NCBI GenBank assembly: GCA_946807835.1
Contig: OX327697.1
Span: forward strand, 22,578,001-22,642,000
Direction: 5' to 3'
Length of the DNA stretch: 64,000 nt
Source: Ailanthus altissimus
Taxonomy: Eukaryota; Streptophyta; Magnoliopsida; Sapindales; Simaroubaceae
Part shown: positions 12,765 through 24,562 of the stretch, one piece after another
Layout: the number at the start of each line of letters is the position of its first letter
Position numbering within the stretch: the first letter of the stretch is position 1
Translations under genes and position numbers: made by a program
Notes under the pieces: generated by a model
The model's input: only the letters and a program-made list of their open reading frames with translations
What the model was told of the DNA's origin: nothing
Database searches by the model: none

Positions 12765-13609
12765 TAAATACTAATCAAACTCTTATAGTAAGTTGACTTT
12801 ACTGTATAGCAACTAGATTTTTACAAATATTGATTTTAGATTTAATCAAACCCTTACATTTTAACTCTTTCAAAGAAAAAATACTACAATTATAGCTCAT
12901 GGTGAGTATTAATTAAAATAAATATTATAGAGCACTCTCACACATTTTAACTTAAATGGAGTTTGTATTTATAGTTTGAGTATAATAATCGTTGTTATAG
13001 TTATCTATCCGTTGCTTCAATGATATGGTTGTGCTATGGTGATTTGACTGTTACTAACAGTTATATAATTATTACTAATTGTTGCTACAATGCTTCAATA
13101 ATATTCTAATTATGCACAATGATTTAAACCTTATAGAACAATAGCCATTGCTACAGTTATAAAAGTGCATGTTATTGTGATCCAAGGTTTTATACTTTTT
13201 ATTTTTAGTTAATTTTTAAAAAATTTTAAACCTCAATACTTTGGTTTAAAATATTTTTTTTTTATTATTTTAAATCATCAAAACTTCAATACTTTCGAAG
13301 TCAACAATCTCTTTATTGTATATATAAATATAAATATATATATTCTTAAGTTAATAAATTTTTTGTAATCTAATAATTAAAATGCTTAATTTTGAGCTAA
13401 AGTTTTAAGTTCAAATTCCACAAATACATATTTTTAACATTTTATTTTAAACATATATATATAAGGTATTTTTGATAATTTTATTAATTTTAACTAATTA
13501 ACTATTAATTCAAATAGAATCCATAATTTAACAGGAATTTAATAACCTTTTCAAAATGTTAGAAATCTGCATGGAACTTTTGTCATAACTTAAGAGTTTA
13601 TGCTTTTTT

Positions 13610-13614
<5 letters not shown>

Positions 13615-13645
<31 letters not shown>
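13615..13645. repeat. (TA)n microsatellite
   Basis: Uninterrupted TA dinucleotide run of about 15 repeats. Confidence 0.9.
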
Positions 13646-13648
<3 letters not shown>

Positions 13649-13880
13649 GTTTGCTCTGATTTATAAAATAAATTACAAAACATGTAAAACAATGGCACAC
13701 ATAACTTTCCCAAAGTGTAAAACTCCTTTTTACACATTGTCTATTTTGTAATACAAATTATAATTTTTTTTTTAAAAAAAAAATTGTCTTCTCTTTCTCG
13801 TTTTCTTCTTTTTGTTTTTTCTTCTTTCTCGCTTCTTCGGTGTTTCATTACAGGACAAGCTTGAATAGGTATATTTCATG

Positions 13881-13906
13881 ATATATATATATATATATAT
13901 ATATAT
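13881..13906. repeat. (AT)n microsatellite
   Basis: Uninterrupted AT dinucleotide run of about 13 repeats. Confidence 0.9.
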
Positions 13907-14431
13907 TTTATTCGGTCTTCGCTTCTGAAAATATGCGCCTTTTTTTTACTTGATAATAGATTCAAATATTAAATATTGAGCATAAATTAATTCTAATTTC
14001 ATACTTAAATTTTGATTTCTATTACAATGTCACTTTTTCATACCATGTTTATTATTTCATTCAATTAGGTTTTATATTTTTTTAACCAAATTTTTAAAAT
14101 TTTATTGTAAAAGATATATTAGTTTTAATATATGAGCCCATATTATATATAGTGTCCAACCATATTATAAGTTAAAAATAAAAATAAAATCTTATAAAAA
14201 AATAAAAATGTTAAACCCAAAAAAATAGTTTTTTAAGTCAACAAACTTCAAATTTGTTTGATTGTATTAATCAAAAATTTGGGTCTTGCTTGTTTGGTTG
14301 TAACCACGAGCATGCTGAGTCTTCAATCATTGTGATACATGCAAACACAAAGAAATTTATTGTTAAAACTTTGTCAGGGTTGGTTTTGACGAAAATTCTT
14401 CGATACTTAAATTAGGTATGTATTTAAAGAT

Positions 14432-14452
14432 GAGAGAGAGAGAGAGAGAGAG
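14432..14452. repeat. (GA)n microsatellite
   Basis: Uninterrupted GA run of about 10 repeats. Confidence 0.9.
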
Positions 14453-17400
14453 CAAGATGATGAGTTTTGGGCTCCATATGAATGATTCAATCTCTCATGT
14501 TTAAGTTAATTTTCTCTCTTTATATAACATCGATTTTTTTAAAATTTTTGTGCTTACCTTTGTTAAATTTATGGTTGTTTTAGGTGATCTTATAATCTCT
14601 TGGCATAATTGAAGGGATTTATTTTAAAATAGCACGATTTTATCTCTAAAGTAATATTGATTGCCTCTTTTAATAATTTGCCTTTATTTGGGTTGCTTTG
14701 TATTTCTTTTTTTAGTTGTTAGGTGTTGATCGGTTTTTCATTGTGCGATCTTGTTCAATCTTTAAAAATTCTTGTATACAGGCAGGTCGGTATATTTGTC
14801 GTGCCAGTCTCTTTATAGGTTGCTGACTTATATTGTTTGAACTTGGAGTTTGTTTGTTCTGTTGGGTATATTGAATTGCATGGTTAAGGATAGTTAGAAT
14901 AGGACATGAACTGGTCGATCTTACTTTTATTAATTGATTCGAGTGGTCAAACAAATTTTGTGCCTCTATTCTTTATTCTCTTGATGATGCTCGGGGCTCA
15001 TCTTACTATTTGGGGCCCTTAGTTCTTTGGGTTCTTAGGCTCGCCTTTTATTAGGCATTCTTACGAGTTGATATTTAGATTTTTAAACATTGGACATTTG
15101 AAGATTTTTAAGGGAACAAAAAATAACGTTAATTAATATTAAAATGTTATTTATATTTTTTATTATAATTTTTATTTATATTTTAAAATTTTATAAATAT
15201 CTTATTTTATCTATAAATTATTCCTTACATATATACCTAGAAAAATTATGAGATGTGATGCCCACATGGAAAAATTGAGCAAACATTCTCAAAATGAGTG
15301 TTTTGCTTAAAATTATATCATTTTGATTGAAATCACATCAAAATAACGTCCTTTTGGTATGTTAGCACAAAAAAATCATAGGAATATTTGCACAAGAAAA
15401 ACAATATATATTTGTTGCTAATTATATTGGCTAAAGCAAAATGTTAGCTAATGGCCACTTTTCTTGCTAATTAGTCAAGTATATAGCAAATCATATTATT
15501 AATCAATTATTATTTAAAAAATATTAATTAATGAAACAGACACATCAAGATAGTATTTGGAATATATGTATAACACAATCTCATGTTAAAAGTACTATAA
15601 ATTAAGTTTGTAGTTATACGATAATTTTTTCATTTTTTTTCCTAATGTGCATTAATTTTGTAAACAATTTTGACATACCCATTTTATAAATGAATAAATT
15701 AATTATTTTTTTTTTGAAGCAAAACTGTTTTTCATTTGTTCTAAGCAAAAATATTGAAAAGATGATGTAAGTTTGGATATCTCTTTTCTCTAAAGAATTA
15801 GCTTATAATTGTCATATAAGTTTTTGTTTTAAATAAAATATTGGCATGGATGATTAAAAAAAAAATTATTAAATTTTTTGACAGAATAATAATTAAATTG
15901 AAACAAAAAAATGGAGTACATCGAAATTAACTTAATACCCGAATTGACTTTTCAAATTTAATAGTTAATTAAGAATTTAAATAAAAGAAATTAGTAAATT
16001 GATTTTCACATTTCAAGGTTTAAATTAGTTCTCCAATATGAAAAATTGAGAATTTGAAGAGTTAGTGAATCAAAAGATTAGTTTTTTTTTTTAAATTCTA
16101 TTTTTAACAACAACTTATCAATTCAAAAGAATGAGATTTAGTTAAGAACAAATTTGATAGAGTTTTTGCTCAAAAATTTTAATTATTAATTTTTAAACAT
16201 TACTTGCTAAATGATTATTTATGGGTATTGGTTAGTACTAGAAAAATGACAATTAATTGCAGTTATGATCGAATTAAGAGAGAGAAAAAGAGTGAAAAAT
16301 AAGCAATAAATTATAGAGAGAAAATTGTACAACAACTTTATGAGTGTGAAATAAATAAAAAAATTTATTAACTTGTTTAATTGGTTAATTACTTAGTTTT
16401 CTTTTTCTATTTTTTTTGTTATGATTATTATAAACTGTTCAATTTCATCCAAAGCCCATCTTAATTGCGTTATTGATACTGTAATTTTTGTTATTATATC
16501 ATTAAAAAAAGCCTTAATTTTATATAGATGGTATAATCCACATATTTAGTAAAAACAATTTTTAAAATAGTTATAACAAACACATTTTTTTGTAATACTA
16601 AATGCATTTTTATTATTTTCTTTTTCCGAATACAAATTTCAAGAAATAATACCAAATACATTTTCTAATTCAAAAAACAGTTTACTAAAAACATCAAACT
16701 TATTTTTTAAAAATAATACCAAATGAGGCCTAATCCCTTCTCAGGCTTATCACAGGCTTCGTTATTCTTCCATCGACTTCAAATAAACGGGTAATGAGCT
16801 TGATATATGGGCCAATATGGGCCCGAAATATCGTCATTCGCAAAACATCCAAATCTCCAATTTATCAAAAGATTTCTATCCAATATGTCTTCAGTGTGTG
16901 GTATCGTGTCCTTGTCGATCCATTCACTTTATATGTTTTGTTGAAGTGTTTATTCTTTGTTAAAAGTATTGCTGGTAAAAGTTAAGCCCTGGCATATATT
17001 AAGTAGCATGCCAAAAGCTTTATATTTAGGAGTATTAATTAGTTGAGCTATCTTTTGCAATAATACAAAGGAACCGAAATCTCTTGAAATGATATAAGAA
17101 ATTTGAGATTGAAATACCATTTATATCAATACAAGGAATTTGGTTCGAAGCCATGTAAATATTCAAAGGAGAAACTTCTTTCTTTTCATTAGAAAAGAAA
17201 AAAAAAAAAAAGCATATGCCATTACAATCATCTAGGTCAAAAGCTAAACATGAAAAGGATCCACTTCATTTTGTATGGGTTTGGGTTAACGTCATATCCC
17301 CACTAAACCACAACCGGATACCAAAAAAAAATAATGGGATTAATCACTCATTTTAGCGAAACTAATCCCTGAACCTGGGAAGTGGGTTGCCGACTTACCT

Positions 17401-17690
17401 CGACCAACTCCGTTTGGACTTTTTTTTAATCTTCTGTTATTACCAATAATATCATCAGTTTGATTAGATAATTCATGGAGGATACATAGGCAACCAACGA
17501 CGAAGACGCCGAGTTTTGCTAATAGAAAGTAGCAGAGGAAGTATATTTGTCAGGGATGAGAAGGCTTAAAAACAAAGCAGAATTGTCAATTTAGAATCTC
17601 CAAACTTCATGATTGTACAGAGACTGGTCGCAGAAGTATAAAAATATGTTTTTATCTTCAAATTCATTTAAGATTTCACACAATGCTCAC
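14453..17690. other. Intergenic DNA, nothing recognised
   Basis: AT-rich sequence with no convincing coding exon, RNA gene or bounded mobile element. Frames of 60-80 codons occur near 14,712-14,954 and 16,794-16,985, but they match nothing I recognise and have no exon context. Confidence 0.45.
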
Positions 17691-17781
17691 CATATCCTAC
17701 ATTGTTAAAGAAGTAATAGAATACATAAGCCATGTCTGTATTCCTCTTCCTCTTCCCCTTCCAATTAACTTAATTAAAACC

Positions 17782-17802
17782 AAGCCAAGAATGATTTGCC
17801 AG
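17782..17802 (-). promoter_or_regulatory. miR169 target site in the NF-YA 3' UTR
   Basis: Read on the gene's strand the site is CTGGCAAATCATTCTTGGCT plus a final T. It has the pattern GGCAAnTCATnCTTGGCT that is conserved in the 3' UTR of plant NF-YA mRNAs and cleaved under miR169 guidance. It lies about 255 bases after the stop codon, the usual place. Pairing to the canonical miRNA would include a G:U wobble and a few mismatches, as in known targets. The expected effect is post-transcriptional repression, relieved when miR169 falls, for example under drought in Arabidopsis. Confidence 0.85.
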
Positions 17803-18057
17803 CGACCCGAAGACAGCAGAGGTCGTTTCATTCAAGTCGGTTAGGGTCAAAGACTCCAGCTTTGCTTTATTACCATCCAAGGTGGTCGAAGATACATATT
17901 AGACAGGATACCTAGATCAGTGTAAGGAGAAAAATATAGGTACCTATGTACCGTACGAACGTGATCATGTATATATTGAGGGTAAATATGCACAATATTG
18001 GAGATCTACGAACTTAGCAATGCTGGGCCGACCCTTCGCCGCTAAGCAAGAAAAGGT

Positions 18058-21000
18058 TCATTTGATGGTCAGGACCCTGTGTTGAGCCCCATTTGCCACA
18101 ATTCTTTCACTTTTCTGCCCGGAGAGATCTCCTCTTTCCACCCTACTGTCTGAAAGTGAGTTAAACAACTGAAATCCCTGATGGTGTGTGTAGCATCCAT
18201 TGCCATTGCCATTGCCAACAGAATAATTCTTGCTATGGCCATTGAAGCACTTCTGTCGAGTTTGCATTTCATGCACTTGGTTTTCCGTTACTACTTGATG
18301 ACCAGTGGATGAATCAGCAGTCCTGGAATGTTTGGTGGGCACAGATTCAGAGCTTGAGGAGTTGCGAGGTTGTGTTGAAAAAGTGACAGCAGAGCTGGTA
18401 CTGTTGACAGTCGTGGCATTAGAAGGTTGAATGTCCAGCTTCTTCGTATTTAAAAAACGACCTCCACAACCTCTAGCCCGCCGCATAGCATGTAAATGCC
18501 TGGACTCGTGAAGATAGGGCTGTTTAACATGACAACAGAAATCATGCAACAATAGATGAAGCTAAACTTAAATTATTGATTAGAAAAAAATAAAAAAAAT
18601 TCTTGTACATATGAAGGCCACATGCTGGTAAAACATTAAATTAAAATATTAACCCAAAAAAAAAATTTCACATACCCCATAAATATGACATCTAACAATA
18701 GTTCCTGTCAGATGAAACAGGTGTGCATTTCTTCAAGAACAAGGTTTTGTCATCGATTATGAAAGACCAAGATGCATTTTGTTACTGACAGTCATCAAAA
18801 ATACAAAATCTAAATGCAGGTTTCATCTATAAAGTACAAACTTCCTTTGTTTTACTTGACTATTATCATTTTCCATGATGAAAGATACCAAAGAATCCTA
18901 AAATATATTGTTTTATTGAGGGGTAGCTTACGCTTCTTTTCTCACATTATCCTCCCTGCTTTCTTCTCTTACTATATCAGTGTTGACTCAAGTGGTTAAT
19001 AGGAGGAATTTTCACTTCTATCATCCATCAAATTGATAATTAGTCCCTTCCAAAAGGAGAAGTATATAATAAATGTAAAAGTTGTATGTTCAATAGAAAC
19101 CGGTGCTGTAGAACCAGAAGTAGTTCTTCACCATCTCACAGGAATTTGGAACACAAACTTAAACACACTGCACATATTTAAACACCAAAGAGCTGGGGCC
19201 AATATGGCTACCTCTTCTTGAAATGACATCAGACATCATCAGCAACTCGATTAACCTAAATAACAGCCTCTCCATGTTGACTACTGTCAAATTGATTACA
19301 AACATTGATTCCCATCAAAGCATCTTGATGCCACATGTACATCCTACTAAATCTTGAAATCAGATGCAATTAGGTCACTTGTTGATATCTTTAATCTCAC
19401 ATGGATCTTCATGAAAGCAACCACCATGAAAATCCAATAAATAACTGCAACTTAAAAGTTCATTAAATACTTTGTTATTGGTTTCCATCAACTTTATCCA
19501 CAAAGAACTCCTCTCCTAATAAAACCAGCCAGTTGTGACACCCTGCACTAGAATCATCGCTATGGTTTAGTAAAGGTTAATGAAAGTCTTCTCCTCCTGC
19601 TCTTTGAAGTTTAGTGTAAACTTACAGTTAAGAGACTCAATGTCTTCCCCCTTACCCCAGACTAGGTGTATTCTAACCTCAATCAGAGTCTACATAATAC
19701 ATGTAGCACTCAAGGACAACCTTTCAAAGATAAATTAAAAACAAAAACAAAATGCATTATGCATGACCTAGAAGAAAATTCCTTTTGTATAAAAATAGCC
19801 ACTGTTCTTTGTTGGATATTTCAATTAATATATGTTGAAAAGTACGGATAACTTGTGTAGTACCATTATCATCTAGGAAAACAAATATCATTAATCACCC
19901 ACTGATCTGTTGAAAATGCATGTGGTTTGGAAATGTAAAATTGGAAAGCATCCATTTTTAAAATTTGGTTTCTTTTATCATTTCTATCCATATGAGCAGC
20001 AAAATTTCTGCAGAACAAACAAATGGAAATTTGTCATATGGCATTGCTTGATTCTGAAAGCATAAAGCACTTGCAACTATCCCCAATAGCATATTTCCTA
20101 TACGACCTCAAATATCACAACATACTAAAGTATTGCCAATCATGAAAGAGATGTGCAAAAAGAATGAAGCAGAAGTACTGAATGGTATTGTACATTACAT
20201 AAAATAATTATATAAGACAGACATGACATATTACCTTTCTAACTTTTATCAATTTCTTTGCCAGCTCAGCCTTGGCACGCAACTGCCTTCGTCTCAGAAT
20301 TCCATGATACTGCTTGGCGTTTACATAAACAGGTTCCTCAGCCATTTCAAGGGGCAATGCCATTCTAGTAGAATGTACTCCAACACAATGAGAAGTAACC
20401 TAAAACAATATCTTGTTATTATACAACATATTCAAGGTCTTAAGGCATTTATTTAATCAAAATAATCCATCTAATGCCCATCCCATCTTTGCAATTATCT
20501 ATAGCTAGCAAATCCTACACTAAACAACACTTATTTTAAAAATCTTTTTGTCCCCAGATTTGGCAATCTTTCAAACAGTAAAACATATAATTTTCATGGT
20601 ATAAAGTATGAGATACCAATGAATCCTGAAACCTTTAACATTAAAGTTTTTCAAAAAAGATTTAGTTGTGTAACTCATTGGAAAGTAAGATACTGTACCT
20701 AGTTACTTCATTTGTACATCGACCAAAATAGTATCTCATGCAGCTCAAGTATTAGATGGCCACAACAACCACTGATGATCCCAATTAACTCTTCTTGAAT
20801 AAATAGGTTGATAAAACCTTTTGCAAGAGAGTTTTACTCTTCACCATTGTCTGATTTTTTTTTTGTCCTCTAGCTTTCTGCCTGAGGTTTTTTAGAAGTT
20901 CAATACACCGTTAAGCTGATATATTAACTTAAAACTTTTGATATTAATACCATCTCAACATGATATTAAAGCAATTAATCAAGATGTTTTGGGTTCAAAC

Positions 21001-23423
21001 TCCCTTTTCTACTGATTTAATTATATCATAGAGCAAGAAAGATTTGTGTTGTGTTACCGTGTGACAAGTCCATTATTTGAATATGGCCCTGCACAGAACA
21101 TGTTAGAGTTTAGATACCATTCTTAGGTCCTCTCCTATCAGCTTAAGCTTTTGGATTTGGTGATTCCTCAACAAAGTTGTGAAATTATAGATTTCATTAT
21201 GCTCGCGGTCATACTTTTCATTCTAAATTTTTTTGCTTGAAAGATTGGAAACTAAGTCTGGCAGGTCCTGTATTTTGAACTTTGGATTAAGGAAGAAAAA
21301 AGAATAGAAATGAAGGGCAGTGACTTTTCATTTCCATTTAAAGCTAGTCTTAAGAACATCCAAATTGGAAAGGTATTATTTGCAATTAGAAAACTTTAAC
21401 ACTATCAAGTTTTACAATTTGAACATACCTTCATTCTCTTCTACCTAAGAGCCCCTCTATGAGGAAAACCAAATCCATACAGAAATGTATAATTTTGGCC
21501 AAATAATTAGAAAAGCCAAGTGAATTTTAATTTTGCCCAAATATAGAACAAGTGAGCTTTTCCACTATATGGATACAAAGCCTGATGGGGACTTCACTAA
21601 ATCTGTGAGCTATACAGTTGAATATTGAGCAGCCAAATACATATTAAACGAAATCTAAGAATCTGCATATCATTTCAAATATAAGCAAAAGGCAAAAAGG
21701 TTGCATACTAAAGCCTGAGGTCCATAGGCAGGCACACCTCCCCCATAATAGGAGTCAGAATATGGATACGATGCACATGCCTACAAAATAAATGTAAAGG
21801 TTTCAGTATTCACTTTATGGCAATACAAGCATAGTAATGACCACTGAAACAATTAGTTTCTAGATATCATAAACTAAACACATGCACTCATCAGTACTCT
21901 TGAGAGAACCAGATATTCAATGGTTTCAGTACATGCAGAAGAAAATGCCGCAGGCATTTATGTTTGGGAGATAGAGATAAAGAGAGAGAGAGATTACAAG
22001 TGATTGGCCAACAAGTTCCAGTTGCGTAGGTGGTGTGAGGTATTCACCCAATGGTGGATGCATAATGGATGCAGTATGCTGCGCCAGCTGCTGTTCTCTA
22101 AATTTCCCATCTGACCACAGAAGAAGAATCCTCTTTAGTATCATAATGTTCATAATTTGAGGCATATATTTTTCTCACACAAGAAAAGATTATCTACTGT
22201 CAAGCGATTGAAATGCTAGAAACTGTTCAACAAGAAATATTGTTCATTTTATTTGAAAAATGCATTGATATACTGCATAAAATAGGGGTGAAAATCCTTT
22301 AAATCATAGGTTGTCAAGATGGCAGCAGAAAAAACTAAAAACAATGGGATCATCAACATGGGATGAAACCAAATGGCAAAGCAATTGAATGTCAGTACAA
22401 TATCAATGGACATATAAACTGAATATAGCTGCCTTAAGTATTATGCATATCCCATGATTTACTACGGCCAATGAAATTCCATGCGAAGATCACAACCCTT
22501 GAGGCACTTCTTTCGAGGTTTCAATCAAATCCAACACACCAACACATCAATCTACATACATTTTTTGTGCATTTAACTCGCAACAAATCTAATGAATAGT
22601 TAGTCTTGGATGTATTTCATGCACTTAATGAAACTAGCTAACAAAATGAAGCTTCGATAATTTTTCATTAAAGCATAAAGGGCATAATACCCTTAAATTA
22701 CTGATGCTTGATAAGCATAAAAGCTTAAGATTGTTTATTTACAAGTTTTCACAGGCCCAGCTGACAGATATGTGAATATCCTAAACTTAGAGAACAAGAG
22801 ACATGGCCAATTAGCAAAAAACTGAACTCAGCATATATGGACACGTGCTTTCTGAACCACCTTATTATCGATTTAAATTTGTACCCATTACACCTGTAAG
22901 AAAATATTTAAAAGCATTTGTAAAAAGAGCAAGCAATTCCCCACAAAGTCAGTGAATTCACTGTTGTTTATATTGTTTAAAACATTCCAGCAATTTGAAC
23001 ATCATGCAAGCCATTCATCAACTTTACTAATCTCACGTCATTAAGATGAAAACCTCATTTATCAGTGTCAGGTATTTATAATGAACTTAGCATCACTATC
23101 TCTCAAAAGCATTAATAATATTCTTGAACACAAAAATTGCAGAAAATACCTGCTTGTGGCACGACAGTAATTAGCATTTCTGTGTTTGCATCAGTTCTGC
23201 CATCCATCCCGCCCTTAACTTGTGATTTGCTGGTTTTGGTCCCTAAAGCACTATTTATTGGTTGTCTGGGTGAAGAAATATTTGACATGCTTTCCCTTAA
23301 CATATCTGGGGAGATACCATCTTGCCCTACACCATGCCACCACGGTTGAGAATCATGTGTGTATGAATTATTGCCATTCGCTTCAAGTTCTGGATTGGTT
23401 CTGCTGTTAGCATTGTGGTGCAT
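18058..23423 (-). CDS. NF-YA: Nuclear factor Y subunit A (CCAAT-binding factor, HAP2 type)
   Basis: DNA-contacting subunit of the trimeric NF-Y complex, which binds CCAAT boxes with NF-YB and NF-YC in the nucleus. Five coding exons on the minus strand: 23423-23150, 22110-21998, 21780-21709, 20399-20235 and 18519-18058. They sum to 1,086 nt (361 residues plus stop), with matching phases and GT-AG introns. Residues 1-153 are the variable, Gln/Ser/Tyr-rich part, including [20 protein letters not shown]. The NF-YB/C-binding helix starts at [19 protein letters not shown] (about 174-192). The DNA-binding helix is [19 protein letters not shown] (about 212-230), beginning in the last exon. The C-terminal 130 residues are Ser/Asn-rich with a short Gly-Asn repeat. 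An untranslated exon lies about 6.3 kb upstream (29,801 onward). The 3' UTR carries a miR169 site. No break was seen. Which Arabidopsis paralogue it matches best is not decided here. Confidence 0.93.
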
Positions 23424-23452
23424 GCTTCCTAACTTCTAAACTCCCCCAAGTT
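23424..23452 (-). other. 5'-UTR part of the NF-YA start exon
   Basis: On the minus strand a polypyrimidine-rich acceptor (TTTTTCTTTTTCACAG) ends at 23,453. It is followed by a 29-base leader with an in-frame stop before the ATG at 23,423. This shows the ATG is the true start and that an upstream intron must be spliced out. Confidence 0.8.
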
Positions 23453-24012
23453 CTGTGAAAAAGAAAAATTCTAAGTCAGGACAACAAAGTTATTTCCCAC
23501 AACCATAAAAAGAACTCAATGATCTCTATACAAACATTTGACTAGAGCAGGTGCACATTCAGACTTAAAGTCAGTGCAGAAAATAAGAAAACAAAATGTG
23601 ATATTTGACATTGTAGAATTATTGCAGCACATAAAAAGGGAGAAAAGCAAGAGAAAGCAACTATAAGAAAAATGTTGAATTTGTGTTTGTGCGTGCTCAT
23701 GCACGCATTTGTGTACACATAACAATGGCAATTGCGGCTTACATACGGGCATCTTTGTCAAAACCGTTGGATGTCTAACAACTCTTAACTATTTCTAGAG
23801 CGACTTGCTGAAGAGCTACTTTATCCTATTGATCAAGTTGCATAAAAGGGGCCTTCACTCAACTCAATCAAAGAATTCAGTATGGCTTGTTTTTATAGCT
23901 AATGGACCCATTACCATAGGCTGGCAAACATCAATTTAGGACAAAGCTTGATGTCATACACCTAATCTCACAATCTTTACCCATCTAATTGAAATCTAGA
24001 GACTTAATTATA

Positions 24013-24017
24013 ATAAT
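24013..24017. repeat. Left target-site duplication of the intronic Copia element
   Basis: ATAAT directly before the TG of the 5' LTR, identical to ATAAT at 28,945-28,949 directly after the CA of the 3' LTR. Confidence 0.85.
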
Positions 24018-24395
24018 TGTTAGCAACTAGCACCGTGTGCCAGCTGCATAACAACTTTACTAGTTTAAGGCTGTCCACTCGCTCAACTCTCCCTATAAAA
24101 GGGAGAGTTTAGCAATTCATTTTTCATTCAATTTTAGAGAGAGTTTCAAAAGTTGTGTATGTTTTTGAGTAATTTGAGAGAATTAGGTGTATTGAAATTT
24201 TGGGTTGTAAGGATAAAACACTACAATACTTGTATTCTCCATTTCTAATAGTAAAAGATTTTTCTGTCTTCGCCCGTAAACGTAGGCTAAAAGTCGAACC
24301 ACGTAAACTCTTGTGTTTTGTCTTATTTTTATTTTTATTATTTTTTCCAATTTTGCTTTAGTTGCGACTTTGCATCACCCCTTAATTTCCTAATA
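24018..24395 (+). repeat. 5' LTR of the intronic Copia element
   Basis: Contains a TATA-like CCTATAAAAGGGAG near 24,092 and the downstream GAACCACGTAAACTCTTGTG typical of Copia R/U5. It ends CTAATA where the 3' LTR has CTAACA, a single transition at the terminus. Confidence 0.88.
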
Positions 24396-24562
24396 GTAGT
24401 ATCAGAGCTTCTGGTTGAAGGAGATTACTATTCACGTTCATTGTTACTGTTCACATATATAATTACTATTCACATATATGGGTACTGTTTATACATATTG
24501 TTACTATTCAAGTGAAACAGTGAGAGCCGATCCTAGTAGAAAGCAGTCTGTGGTGAAAAACA

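Noticed and set aside
18069..18272. 67-codon minus-strand frame inside the last NF-YA exon
   Set aside because: It is a shifted-frame shadow of the NF-YA coding exon, which has the conserved DNA-binding helix in the other frame.
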